A stretch of 64,000 bases of DNA from Chelydra serpentina (taxonomy: Eukaryota; Chordata; Testudines; Chelydridae), in NCBI GenBank assembly GCA_037349315.1, contig JBAIAC010000059.1, forward strand, positions 21,174,501 through 21,238,500. Direction: 5' to 3'. Shown piece by piece: positions 12,909-23,965 of this stretch. The position numbers and the translations under genes are program-made. The notes under the pieces are model-generated. The model was not told the origin of the DNA, did not search any database, and saw nothing but the letters and a program-made list of their open reading frames with translations. How positions within the stretch are numbered: the first letter of the stretch is position 1; each line of letters opens with the position of its first letter.

Positions 12909-13298
12909 GTCAGTGTTGCTGCTGCTGGCTGAATCCCAGGCTCTTGCAAGCACTATCTGCCAGGCCCAGCGGCAGTGCTGACCTGGGACGGCCGGCCTCT
13001 GCTTGAAAACGGCTGTTGCAGCTGCTTTCCCTGGGGCTGTGGAGAATGGCACCCCAGAGCCTGCAACAGCACCCCCTGCTGGGTTGATTAGAGAATGGGA
13101 CACTCGTGCGTCCTGCTTTAAGGCGCCAAATTTTCCCGGTCAGGGAAATGAGACCGTCCCAGGAAAAAAACAGGACTGTCAATTAGGCTGAAGTCTCCTC
13201 AGCCATAAAGGTGCTGACGAACCATCACCTCCCCTGGAGCCACACTGGCAGAGCTGGGTGGAGTTCCCCAAGGAGACACAGCCCAATGTAAGCTCCGG
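12909..13298 (+). other. Exon-like interval without an open frame (speculative)
   Basis: A long pyrimidine tract ending in cctctcacag (to 12908) resembles a splice acceptor, and ccggtaagtaaat at about 13296-13305 resembles a donor. The GC-rich interval between them has stops in all three forward frames, so a coding exon of this full length is excluded. A non-coding RNA exon or chance are the alternatives; chance is likely. Confidence 0.15.
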
Positions 13299-15454
13299 TA
13301 AGTAAATCCCCTCCCTCAGTGACACAGCTCCCCTCCCAGCTTTCCTTCACCACCTTCGTTTTCTTCTCTCACTCCATCTCCCCTGCTTCTCTTTCATGTC
13401 TGTTCTGTTTTGGGCCCCTCTCAAATTCTCTTCCTGAGTTCCTCCTTGCGTGGTTTTAAAGACAAGCAGCCTTCCCTCACGCTGTGCCCCCCATCCCCCA
13501 GCCATTGCCAGTCCCTCTGCTACCCTGCTTTCCCCCTCATCCTTTTGGGTCTCAGCTGGCATCTCCCTCTCTTTCCACTCAGTGATTTTCCTCCTTGCTC
13601 CCCCTCCCACCACTTGCCCAGTTGCTCCCTTACCCTCCCGATCAGCTGTTTTGTTCTCTCCCTCACTCCATTCCCCTCCTTAAGGCCGGACAGTTGTTAC
13701 ACCAGGTGACACCACAGTTGCTGTTCCCTAACCACAGTCCTCTCCCAAGCCCGGGGATGGCTCTCTGCTCATGCCCTCTGGCACCCAAAAAGGGCAGGGA
13801 GAGATGGGGACACACACAGCCCCCATTCACACAGCATGCCGGGGAGAGACAAGAGGCACAGAATAGGCACAGTTCAGACCTTTGGAGGTCTCTTTCCTTA
13901 CTCCAGTTTTCAAGGGCATCGGAGCCTTCCCAAAAGTCAGGGCCTGCCTCCAGCCAAACTGGTATGGGAGCAGGGAGCCACCTGGGGTGGGGGGACTGAA
14001 AGCAGCCCCCTACTCTGGTCCCCGTCCCCTGGGGGCCCAGCCCAGGGCAGGTGGAGAGGCCTCAGAGCTGCAGCCCGGCCATGGTAAGAGCCACGCAGGC
14101 AGCTGTGGGGAGCCGTGGTGCAGACCCTCCACCTGCCCTGGGTGGGGGTGGGTTGGGGAAATGGGCCGGGGGCTGCTCTCGGTTTTTTCTCCATGCTCCT
14201 TCTCCGTTTCCTCCTCTGCTTCAGTATTCTCCTTGTTTATCCCCTCTTTCTGAGAGACTGACTCAGCCATGGTGCCCCACTGGGCAGGTACTTGCTCAAA
14301 CACAAACATGAGACTTGCTCAAGAAGTACCCACCCAAGGGCAACTAGTTACGAGGAATTTCAACCTCTGACCTCAGTTCATCACTGCAGTGACAGAATCT
14401 ATCCTCATCCTTGCTGTTCCCCTCACCCTAACTGCAACAACGACCACAACAGAGGAGTTTTGCTGCCTTATCTTGCACGCTCCCTTTAGCAGTGTGATTC
14501 CTTACATACATATACTATTTCCTTTTCTCCCACCCCAGCAGAAAAAGACACGAGGAAAATTGAAATTATACTGTTCCAGAGGGACCCTCCTTTTGTTTAT
14601 TACCTCCCTCTTGAAATGCGTTATTAGAGGTTAAGAATGAATAGTGGCAGTCCCATGCACTAGGAGAAAGTTTTAATTTTGCAGATAATATTGGATTATA
14701 CTACATTAACTTTACTGTACAACGCAGTGAGTGGAGGCACCCAAGGGACTTTGAAGCAATTAATATAGTTAGTTTATTTACCAACCTCTGACACACAGAG
14801 GGCATTCAAAGGCAATTGGAATGGTGTTTACCTACACAGAACTACAGGGCTTCTCCAGTATTGCCAATAAATATCCTGTCCAAGGTTCACTGTGCTACTC
14901 AACTGTTTCAGGCAATGGAAAATGTGAAAACAGAAATTGAAACATCGACTTTAAAAAACACAAATCTTCCCTGCATGCAAGAAAAAGACATTAATAATGA
15001 TATGATACAAAGACAATTCTTAGCTCTCATACGGTCCATATTTGTCAGCATAGTGAGAGATACTCAATAAAGGCTAACACCGCCCCCTGTTTATTACAGA
15101 CTTTTATTATATTCCAATACAAGAATCTTAATGAAGATATAATTAATGTTGGAAGCAGACATCATTTCAAATAAAACAACTTTATTAGAATCCTATTGTA
15201 ATTATAGGAAAAAACTCAAACATTTAAAAACCAAGTTAAGGTTAAAGTTTAATAACAGAAGTGTTGGGGGGGAAAAAATCAGGATATTCATAGTTTAGGT
15301 TTCAGAAACAATCTTAAACTCTGAATATTTGTCAATGTCTATTCCCTGCCTGTCCAGCTATCCTCACCTTACATCCAGTCAACATACTGCCTCACGCACA
15401 TTTCCTGTGTGGACCAAAAACCTCAACTACCATACTGTAGAAACAGTTATGATA
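13299..15454. other. Pyrimidine-rich then AT-rich non-coding stretch
   Basis: From 13320 to 13690 the plus strand is strongly C/T-rich, which creates overlapping frames on both strands (for example 88 and 99 codons). After 14640 the sequence becomes AT-rich. No gene, domain or named repeat is supported. Confidence 0.5.
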
Positions 15455-15690
15455 CAAAGATTCCTACATTTTCAAAAGGGACTAGTGATTTGGGGTGATC
15501 AGCTGGAGATACCTTAAAATATAGCCTGTTTTTCAGAAAGTTATTGCATATTCGCCCCCTGAAAGTCAGACCCCTTTAAGGTGTCTCAAGCGGGGCGACC
15601 AAAAACGGAGGCACCAAAGATTGCTAGTCACTTTTATACATTTAGGCACAGGGCAACACATTTCTATCTAGGCTGAAAAAGATCAGGTGC
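15455..15690. repeat. Old amniote 'ttttcaaaagtgactta'-type repeat
   Basis: Phrases such as 'attttcaaaagggact', 'gagataccttaaa', 'gtttttcagaaa' and 'aaggtgtctcaag' recur at 18480-18910, 22215-22360, 26400-26770 and 57100-57190. The family is palindromic and old; I do not assign a formal name. Confidence 0.55.
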
Positions 15691-16298
15691 AAATTCAAAG
15701 GAGTAATCAAAGCCTATGGTTTAAAAATTTAAAGTTACATTTGGGGGAGAGATCAAACTGACTTCAGCTTCTGTTAGATGTTCGGGGATGAATATCTCAT
15801 CACTGCAATCAAAACAGCGGGTACTAAACTATTACTTAATTAAAACCAAGAAACAATGGGAAGCTTCCTCTAATGGGGTAGCACCCGCCTCTCGTGAGCA
15901 CCCCCTTGGTCGAGTGCATGCCTGCAATCACTCAGTTCGTGGAACGGGATGGCACCCATCTCGTGAGTACACACACCACACAACCCCGGTCAATGGTTTC
16001 TTCAGCAGGTTTTCAGTGACCCAGCCCTCTGCCCAAGTCACACACGCTGTCTGTAGGTGGAACAGAACAAATCCCTTGTTCCAGCTCTGGTATGGAACTA
16101 TACCCCCAGGGCTTCCTCCCTAAAGACACTGTCTTCCTGCAGTCCTCTCTGGGCTCAGTCCCAGCAGCCAGCCAGGAGCTCCTTCTTAGCTCCCCCAGTA
16201 CCTGCCTGCATTGATCTGTCTGTGGTCCCGCTGCTCTTTCAGCCAGTCAGAAACACGGTCCTTTCTCTTCCAGCTCCAGGCAGTAACTAACTTTGCTC

Positions 16299-16895
16299 TG
16301 GTCTACACTAGGGGGGGCGGGAGTCGATCTAAGGGTACGTCTATACTATCCGCCTGATTCGGCGGGTAGCAATCGATCTTCTGGGATCGATTTATCGCGT
16401 CTCGTCTAGACGCGATAAATCAATCCCGGAAGCGCTCGCTGTCGACACCGGAACTCCAGCTCCACGCGAGGAGTAAGCGGAGTCGACGGGGGAGCCTGCC
16501 TGCTGCGTCTGGACCCGCGGTAAGTGCTTTTAAGTTTGAACTAAGATACTTCGACTTCAGCTATGTTATTCACGTAGCTGAAGTTGCGTATCTTAGTTCA
16601 ACACCCCCCCCCCCCCCCCGTGTGGACCAGCTCTAAGATACGCAACTTCAGCTACGCGAATAGCATAGCTAAAGTCGGCGTATCTTAGATCGATTTACCT
16701 GGCCGTCCTCATGCCAGGGAGTTGACCGCTGCCGCTCCCCCATCGACTCCGCTTGCACCTCTCGCAAGCTGGAGTACCGGAGTCGATGGGGAGTGCTTTC
16801 GGAGATCGGTTTATCACGTCCAGACGAGACGCGATAAATCGATCCCCGAAAGATTGATCTCTACCCTCCGATCCGGCGGGTAGTGAAGACCTAGT
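16299..16895 (-). mobile_element. Outer hAT-type MITE, interrupted
   Basis: Left part 16299-16333 and right part 16638-16895 form one copy of the family at 4939-5243, in minus orientation. The flanking octamers ctttgctc (16291-16298) and cttttgtc (16896-16903) agree at six of eight positions, a plausible decayed target duplication. Confidence 0.75.
16334..16629 (+). mobile_element. Inner hAT-type MITE nested in the outer copy
   Basis: A plus-orientation copy (ggtacgtctatac ... gtgtggacca) inserted in the outer one. Flanking octamers gatctaag (16326-16333) and gctctaag (16630-16637) differ at one base. A run of about 15 C lies near its right end. Together the two copies form a fold-back with arms of roughly 250 bases. 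Confidence 0.85.
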
Positions 16896-17050
16896 CTTTT
16901 GTCTCTGCTGCTCCTTTTATTGGCCACTCATGCAGCCCCTCTGATTGCCTCCCCTGCAGTCACTTTAGACCACTTGGAGGACTTCTCTTCTCCTCCTCTC
17001 TGGGAAGCCTCCAGCAAGGGGCCTCTGGGCCTATCCCACCCCCATCACAC

Positions 17051-17589
17051 TTCCATTCAGCTCTCTCATTGCAAATAGACAAAACAAATCTCAGTGGCAA
17101 GAGATGAATTCACTAGCGATTTTCAGTCCATTGAAGTGATGTTGGAATTCCATCATGTGCCAGGAAAATTGCTGACATTTTTCAACAGCTTGGAAAGCAG
17201 GCAAAGAGATGAGGGTTTTTGTTGTTGTTGTTGAAGAGTTGTGTTTTTATTGTGTGGGAGATACGTCCCCAAATATGTAATTGCAAAGTGATATACTGAG
17301 ATTTGTTGTGCAGAATGTCAGAGTGCATTACTGTTCAGAACAAGGCAGTGCGAAAAAACTTTCCATGTGTGTATACTATATACATATTGGCTTAGGTTTT
17401 CAACACACAACTCACACTAATTTCAATAGGAATTGCATACAAAATTCCCTTAGGCAACTTTGTGTGTGTTTTACAATGCTAATTTCTGCCAGGAAATCAA
17501 GTGGATTTGTTAAAGAAGTCTGTCTCCTGTAGAAGCCAAGGTAAAGAATCTAGGCTCTCCATACAGTTAACAATAAACAAAATAATACA
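17051..17589. other. Unique non-coding sequence with (TTG)n
   Basis: No gene seen. A short (TTG)n run lies at about 17218-17233. Confidence 0.5.
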
Positions 17590-17910
17590 TTATATGTCTG
17601 TATGTAACACCATCCATCTGAAGATCTCACAGCACATCTTACAGATGTTAATTAATCAATCCTCATAACCATCTTGTGAGGTCAGGGTCAGATTCAAAGC
17701 CTATTGAAGCCAATGGAGTCTTTTCACTGACGCCAATGAGCTTTAGATGAGGCCCTAATTAAGTATTGTCACCATTTTACAGATAAGTAACATTTAGAAC
17801 TAACAAAAAGGTTAAATGACTTGCAGGTCATGTTGGGAATAAGATCGACAATACTGGCTTCCTGTCCTCTGCTTTTAACCACTTAAACAACACTCCCACT
17901 ATGTAGTAAG
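17590..17910 (-). mobile_element. MIR-like SINE remnant, antisense
   Basis: The segment contains 'cattttacagataag...ggttaaatgacttgcaggtca...cttttaaccactt', which is the antisense MIR core followed by its tRNA-like head. A palindromic 'gaagccaatggagtc' repeat seems to interrupt it near 17690-17760. Confidence 0.7.
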
Positions 17911-18479
17911 TGACTGGACTTCTATCGGTCAATATAAATTTAATTTTCATAGGGTAGATTTACCCTTGTAATGAAAGCACATGCACACAAAAAAATCACA
18001 TTAAAAATGTTCCCATTAATCTGCTCGCTCACTCTCATACTCTCTTTCTGTCAATGTTGCAGCTTCTGTTTTAGTTCCCAGTAAAATTTGATGGTTTGTT
18101 TTTATATTCTGAGCCTGGTTCAGTCTGATTGGTTTTCATTGCTGGATGCTCTAGTGAGCCTCTGAAATCTGCTTTATTTCTTCTTTTAATGCTGATATGA
18201 GCTAGCTAGAAAAGTCTCTTTGGGGGAGGGCTCCCTCATTTCCATTATCCTACTTTTTTTTTTTTCCTTTTTAGTGGTTATGCTGCATATTTTGAGCTCA
18301 AAGAAAAAAAGAAAACACCCTCTAAGTCAATTTAAAAAAAAACCACACACACATTTGGATTTGTGTAATGAAAATCCCTGTGATTTAGAGGGAGAGACGT
18401 GAGGAAATCTCATCCATGTCTCATATTCAGTGAAACCAATCCTGCTACCCTTGAAGTCCTTGGGAATTCTCTGATTGAG

Positions 18480-18910
18480 CCTAATTCTGCTTCCAACTGG
18501 GTGAAATTTTCAATAGCACCTGAGTGATTTAGGCACAGAAGTCCCCATTTTCAAAACTGACTTAGATCAAGATTTTCAGAAGTGACTGGTGCTTTTGGGT
18601 GTCTCCAATTTTGATTCCCAACTTGAGATACCTTAAAGAGGCCTGATTTTCAGAAAATCAGGTCCCTTTCAGGTGCCCCAAGCTAGGCAGTCAGATCATT
18701 AGTCTCTTTTGGAAATCTTGGCCTTAGGCACTTAGGAGCCTAAGCCACATTGACTTTCAATGAGACTTGGGCTCTTAAATGCCTAACAGCCAGATTGACA
18801 AAGGTATTTAGGTACCCACACACAGGTAGATGCCTAGGGGATTTTCAAAAGCACCTAAGCATGTTAGGCGCCTAACTGCCAATGGGAATTTGGCACTTAA
18901 CTTAGTTAAT
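18480..18910. repeat. Old amniote 'gacttaggagcctaag' repeat
   Basis: Multiple internal inverted phrases (ggcacttaggagcctaag, tgactttcaatgagactt, ttttcaaaagcacctaagc) mark an old palindromic repeat. It ends near 18905. Confidence 0.65.
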
Positions 18911-19008
18911 TGCTTTTGCAAACAGCATTAGGCCTCTACCTGCATCTTTTGGCAGATAAATACCTTTGTAACCCTGGCCAAGTCCCTTTGAAAACAGGAT
19001 TTAGGCTC

Positions 19009-19750
19009 TGTCACAGCTACCAGACCTCTTTAGGACCCCTTTCAGTCCCTCCTGAGTGCACCCCAAAGCTGTCTTCCTGCACCTCTCTCAAGCCTCCCAG
19101 TCCCACCACCCTTGCACTGGATCTCTGGGTGGCAGCCCCCCTGTTTACCAACCGTGTTACTAGGACAGCACAACTAGGTTTGGCACCTGTAAGCCCTTTC
19201 CCTCTGGAGTCTTGTGACCAGAGAGCGGTTTCAGTGACTCACAAACAGCTTCTTCAGAAGAAAGCATTATTTATTCACCCAAAGGGTATGCAGCATGCCG
19301 AGTGAAGGCTGAAAACAATAAAGCCCAATATGCATAGTTCTCCTTACACAAACATTAATCCTTCCTTGCAAGCTTTGTTAAGTTGCGTTCACCTCAGTTA
19401 TCTTCCATTTCTGGTTGCAAAAGAGAGAATGAGTTGCTGCCACATGTTCTCTGTTAGAGATTTTGCCTCCTGGACAGCTCCGGACAACTCACTCCCCCTT
19501 CCAGTTTCTATGGGGCTCTTTAATAGTGCATGGCTTTTCTATGTCCAGGTTTGCAACCTTGGCACCCCAACTGGTAAATCTGCCTGGCACCTGGAAACCA
19601 GCATCTTCCCAACTGATTGTTATCTTAACCACTTTGAAAGGATTTACTCCATGTGTCTTACCTTTGCCATTCTTTCATTTCCTGTTTGTTTCCCTCCTCA
19701 CAGCCTCCTTTGATTTAACTCCTGGCAGTCAGGCAGGATAATATCACACA
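19009..19750 (-). mobile_element. LTR of a chelonian retrotransposon (probable solo LTR)
   Basis: On the plus strand it begins TGTCACAGC and ends ATATCACACA, giving TG...CA ends on the minus strand. Minus-strand reading shows gggtgaataaataatgc, an AATAAA poly(A) signal (about 19268-19276), followed by the characteristic U5-like text 'gctgtttgtgagtcactg' and 'ctctctggtcacaag'. No internal retroviral genes flank it. Target duplications are not obvious. Gypsy or endogenous-retrovirus origin cannot be separated by eye. Confidence 0.65.
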
Positions 19751-20149
19751 GGTAAACTGAGGCACAAATGCTTTTCATAAAAAAAATAATTCACTTATTT
19801 CTCTGCGTCGCCACAGATTCCTAGGTGCTTTTGAAAATTATACCCATTGGGAAATGTCACGACATTTCTTTCTTTCTTTAAAACACCTTTAAAAGGATAA
19901 TTCCTGGGCAGCTTGAAACTGAAAGTTGTTTCCAAGGTTTGTTGCCCCCTCCATAAAATGTGCTCACTACTGCATCAGGGAAATTGCTCCTTAGAACTGA
20001 GCTCTTGGCTTTTATTTGTGTTTAATGAATAAACAGAACTGAAACAGTGTGTAAACATTAAAGCAGAAATAAAAACAAATCTAGCGGTGACTCAGCAAGC
20101 CACCAAAAATATTAAACCAAACAAGGCATAAACCTTCCCACAATAGTTA
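19751..20149. other. Unique non-coding sequence, no gene
   Basis: No gene seen. Confidence 0.5.
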
Positions 20150-20225
20150 TACAGTCTGACTTCACTAACGTCAATGGAGCTAAACCAATTTACATCACCT
20201 GAAGGTCTGGCCCTCTGTGTTAAAA
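20150..20225. repeat. Short palindromic dispersed repeat
   Basis: Contains 'gacttcactaacgtcaatggagctaaaccaattta' and ends 'aggtctggccct', a decayed hairpin repeat. Confidence 0.5.
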
Positions 20226-20559
20226 ACAAAGTACTAGAAGTTTTACTGAGTATATCCAGCTTTGCTGGAGTTAAACTACTGAAGCGGCCCAATACTTAGG
20301 ATGGATTCTATGATGGCTTTCTTCATGCCAGCTATTGCAAGCTTTGCTCTGGAACAGAAAGGCTTCTTGCAATGGGAAATGGAGGTTTATTTGGCTCACC
20401 AATTATTGCTGATCAGCTGCATATTAACAGGGGTATTTAGTAGCATATCTTTCAGCTTGCCAAGGCCTAAGAGTGGGACTCAATGAGGAATGAAGCGCCG
20501 AGATGGGCAACACAAAAGAATAATTCAGGCAGGAACACTGTGGGATTCTTTCCATTACT

Positions 20560-20680
20560 GTAAAAAACACTTCCTGTAGCCGCAGTGTCATGAGATTTCA
20601 TTTCTGATGTAAACAACAGTCAATAATAAAAGTGGAGGGACACCGTACTTCTGCATGGAACGCAGATTACTTTGGAGATA
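20560..20680. promoter_or_regulatory. Candidate regulatory element (FOX/HOX-like sites)
   Basis: Contains TGTAAACAACA (forkhead-like) next to TCAATAATAAAAG (Hox/Cdx-like), no repeat signature, and stable GC content. Inference only. Confidence 0.2.
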
Positions 20681-21831
20681 AAATCAGCACTATCCCTTCA
20701 AAGGAGGAACATGAGAGAGATTTCCAGCAGGTAATGCAACAGAAGTGCTAGGGACATGTCTTATAAGGGGAACCAAGCTGAAACCATCACATTCATTTTG
20801 TCACTGAGAAGTCCCACTTCAGACGATCGTGGGGGCCTTACTCTCTCCTTTGCAGAATAGGAGTAAAGTCCCATTCACTCCTGCAGAGCGAGGAAAGTCC
20901 CAAGGATCACAGAGATGGCACAGCTGCGGGCTTTGTTCTCTATAAACATCAAACTTCACCGCTGTCACACATGCCGTGTTGCAAATGGCTGAGCAGAAGT
21001 GCACATCTCCTGCTTATTGTCCCATAACATTAAATACAGTGAAATTACAGCGCACTTATGTATGACACTTCTGAGCTTGACATTTTCATTGCTAATGTCA
21101 CCCACAGCTTAAGGCGTTTTGCCCATAAATCAGGCTGGATGTTTTTTTTTCCCTTCACAGGCAAGGTTAGAAGTCTAGGAGTTATATTTCATGATACAAT
21201 GTCAAAATTGCCATACACCCTCCACGTTCATTTAATAATAAATAAAATTAAAAAGAAGAAGATTCTTTGGTCTGGAAGCCATAAAAATGCTGATATTGAG
21301 CCAATATATATTAAACAGGTGCCCTTCTCCCCTCACTAATGACTTAGTACAAATCTATCTTGATTTCGGTGCTGGGCTTTTTACTTTTATAATGCGGTTA
21401 CACGTAAAAAAAACCTGATTAACTGAGCTGTGGACATTGCAATTTATTTGTGAGAATAATCCTGAAAACGCACACACTCCATCACTCTGTGTGATTCTTT
21501 TATTTAAAAAACCATTTAACGAAACTGCTGACCAGGTTTTTCCTCTTTTCTCTGGGGGAGAATGCAAAGAGGAATTAAGGTGTAATGACTCTCTAGTTCC
21601 CCAGCTGACACCTTGTGATCTAACTCAGCCAGCTAATAATAAACCCGGGTTTATGAGGCATGGAGGTGTTTTCACACTTCAGCCCCACTCCATCCGCGTC
21701 CGCATCTCTTCCTTTGCCACCGCACTAAAAGCACTCTTTTTTTTTTTTAAATAGATGGCTGCGACATGAGGCTGCGTGAGCAACGGGCTCTCAAAAAAGA
21801 TATAACAATAAATGAATAAATAAATAAATAC
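20681..21831. other. Unique non-coding sequence, (AATA)n at the end
   Basis: No gene seen. An (AATA)n run lies at about 21809-21832, immediately left of the duplicated segment. Confidence 0.5.
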
Positions 21832-22008
21832 AATGGAAAAGGGGGGGGGAGGACAGCGCGCGATGGCCGATCTGGAACTTTTACTGCACAACACAACATT
21901 GAAAATGGATCACACGTGCCCCTCCTCCCAGGAACCGCAATCTTTCATATAACCTGCATTGCACTCTAGCAGGTTACAAGCACAGACATCACATTTTTGC
22001 TGTTCCTT
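21832..22008 (+). repeat. Duplicated 175-bp segment, copy A
   Basis: The block from aatggaaaagg to gttcctt is repeated in the same orientation at 23793-23965. By eye I count about six substitutions, a length change in the G run and one 7-base indel. Copy A has an ATG at 21863 opening a 29-codon frame ending TAA at 21952. The same frame persists in copy B with one synonymous change. I do not recognise the sequence. Confidence 0.9.
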
Positions 22009-22089
22009 CCGTGAGACTCCCCTCACATGTGTGCACCACTGAACAGGGTGCCTGACTGCGCAAAGGAATTGTGGGTAACACTACAGAGA

Positions 22090-22215
22090 GACGGCATAAC
22101 CCAGTGGTTAGGGCATTGGACTGGGCGCCGTGAGACCTGGGTTCTTCTTTCCCTGACTCATCTGCTCTCCTGTTGTGTGACCTGAGCAAATCACTTTTCT
22201 TCTCCATGCTTCTGT
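22090..22215 (+). mobile_element. MIR-like SINE
   Basis: The tRNA-like head gcataacccagtggttaggg and gacctgggttctt is followed by the core 'tgtgacctgagcaaatcactt', matching MIR/CORE-SINE order. Confidence 0.8.
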
Positions 22216-22360
22216 TTCCAACTTTTGACTCCTAAATTTAAAGTGACTTAAGAGCCTTAAGTGACTTAAGAGCCTAAGTCCCATTTTCAAAAGTGACTTA
22301 GGTACCTGAAAGTTAGTGGAACCTGGGCTCCTAAGTAACTCGAGTGCTTTGGAAAACTTC
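22216..22360. repeat. Old 'agtgacttaagagcctaag' repeat
   Basis: Tandem-like 'gtgacttaagagcct' units and 'cccattttcaaaagtgacttagg' belong to the family at 18480-18910. Confidence 0.65.
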
Positions 22361-22377
22361 ACCTTCGTTTATTTAGT

Positions 22378-22460
22378 CTGTAAGCTCCTTGGGGCAGGGA
22401 CTATCCCTTACTTCACTTAACACAATGGGGCCCTGACCTTGGCTGGGACCTCAAGGTGCT
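22378..22460 (-). repeat. Old sauropsid repeat, reversed copy
   Basis: 'gtaagctccttggggcaggga...acacaatggggccctg' is the reverse-strand form of the repeat at 22555-22690. The two copies are about 100 bases apart in opposite orientation. Confidence 0.6.
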
Positions 22461-22554
22461 ATTGCTATTCAAATCAAGACTTCAGGAAATGTTAGTCTGG
22501 GGGGCAGAGCAGAAACAGAGAGAGATTTTTATGTGGAATCACAAAACATTATTA

Positions 22555-22690
22555 TTATTTATTTGTATTACGGTAGCACCTAGGAGCCTCAATCATGGAC
22601 AGAGCCCCATTGTGCTAGGAGCTGTACAAACACAGAATAATGATACGTTTTGCCCCCATCCTGGATGGTACGGGCCTGCTACAAGAAAAC
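22555..22690 (+). repeat. Old sauropsid repeat, forward copy
   Basis: 'ggtagcacctaggagcctcaatcatgg', 'ccccattgtgctaggagctgtacaaacaca' and the following text match a very common sauropsid interspersed repeat, formal name unknown to me. Confidence 0.65.
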
Positions 22691-23693
22691 AAACAAACCC
22701 TTATTGTAAGGCTAAGAATCTGGGCTATTATTACCCCAACTACATTTCAAGTACCCAGTCTGTCTTTGGGATCTCAGAGAGAAAAGACAGCATGCACGGG
22801 AAGAGCCTCTTATTTATTTAGCTACACTCCTCCCCTCCCCTACAGTCCATTTCCTTGCCAACACAGGATTGTTCTCAGTAGCATCATATGCAAATGTTAA
22901 TACCACGTTAGAGGAGCTGCTCTTCAGAGTGGCGCACTCTATGAATTACTAGCATTATTAGTCCAAACACCTCCCCAGTACTTATGCTTATCACAGTCTT
23001 CAACTCAGATCTACTCTGAGAGGCAGACAGAAACCCTAACCATTTTAACCCTTCATTTTTTCATCTTGCAGTGAATTTGCTATTGATTTGCTCTGGCTGC
23101 TCCTGCCCTGTAAATGCATTTCTGCCTCCATCGAAAGGCCAGCACACTACTAAATGTTTGTAAACCACATCAGAGATTCCTCTCCAAGCCACTCTCTGTA
23201 TATTACAAATTAATAATTCTCCTCTTTTTCTCTACATCCCATGCCTCTAACATGCATCTGACAAAACGATTCTGTACTTCCTATTGCCACACCAAAACTG
23301 GAAATAGCTGCCGTGCTGAGATGAGGCACAATCTTATGTTGTTGTTGTTGCTGTTGTTAACTACTAAGCATGAATAAAAATCCATAGGGTTTAATTTGAT
23401 ACAAAAGTTATAATAACTAAGGACTGATCTCTGCTGGTGAGGAGATCCATGGGCAATTCGCAGGATCAGAGTCTTACTTTTCACCAAGCTACATGCCATT
23501 TCCTCCTTGCACATCACTCAATTGGGGCAGAACCTAGTCTGGTCAATTTCACTTGTTGTTTAAGGTCCCGTAATTTTTGGAAATGTCACTTTCAAAGTAA
23601 TATCGGAGTGCAAACAAAAATATCTGTGCCATGCATAGAGGGAACCCTTTCTTTATAACCCGAACAGTAACATTCCACCTCTTAGAGCTCTTG
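22691..23693. other. Unique non-coding sequence with (TTG)n
   Basis: No gene seen. A (TTG)n run lies at about 23336-23358. Confidence 0.5.
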
Positions 23694-23780
23694 GGCCGGA
23701 TCCTCAGATGGTATAAATGTACATACAACCACTGACTTCAATGAAGCTACGTCTATTTACAGCAGCTGAGGATCTAGGAT
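23694..23780. repeat. Short palindromic repeat, well preserved
   Basis: Arms gggccggatcctcag and ctgaggatctag flank a 'gacttcaatgaagct' centre, so the full 87 bases can fold as a hairpin. It ends only a few bases before duplicated copy B. Confidence 0.65.
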
Positions 23781-23792
23781 CTTTACACATAA

Positions 23793-23965
23793 AATGGAAA
23801 GGGGGGGGGGGGAGGACAGTGCGCGATCTGGAACTTTTACTGCACAACACAACATTGAAAATGGATCACACATGCCCCTCCTCCCAGGAACCGCAATCTT
23901 TCATATAACCTGCATTGTACGCTAGCAGGTTACAAGCACAGACATCACCCTTTTGCTGTTCCTTT
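23793..23965 (+). repeat. Duplicated 175-bp segment, copy B
   Basis: Same segment as 21832-22008, with a longer G run (14) and without the 7-base block that supplies the ATG in copy A. Homology stops at gttcctt. Confidence 0.9.

Larger units (their letters stand above)
15880..17050 (-). mobile_element. LTR-like block, split by MITEs
   Basis: Minus-strand wording (ccaataaaaggagc promoter-like motif at about 16912-16924, then a GC-rich transcribed part with 'tactcacgagatgggtgcc') resembles a chelonian LTR. It is split at about 16297-16895 by two nested MITEs. I see no coding frame or clear target duplication, so the class and limits are tentative. Confidence 0.4.
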
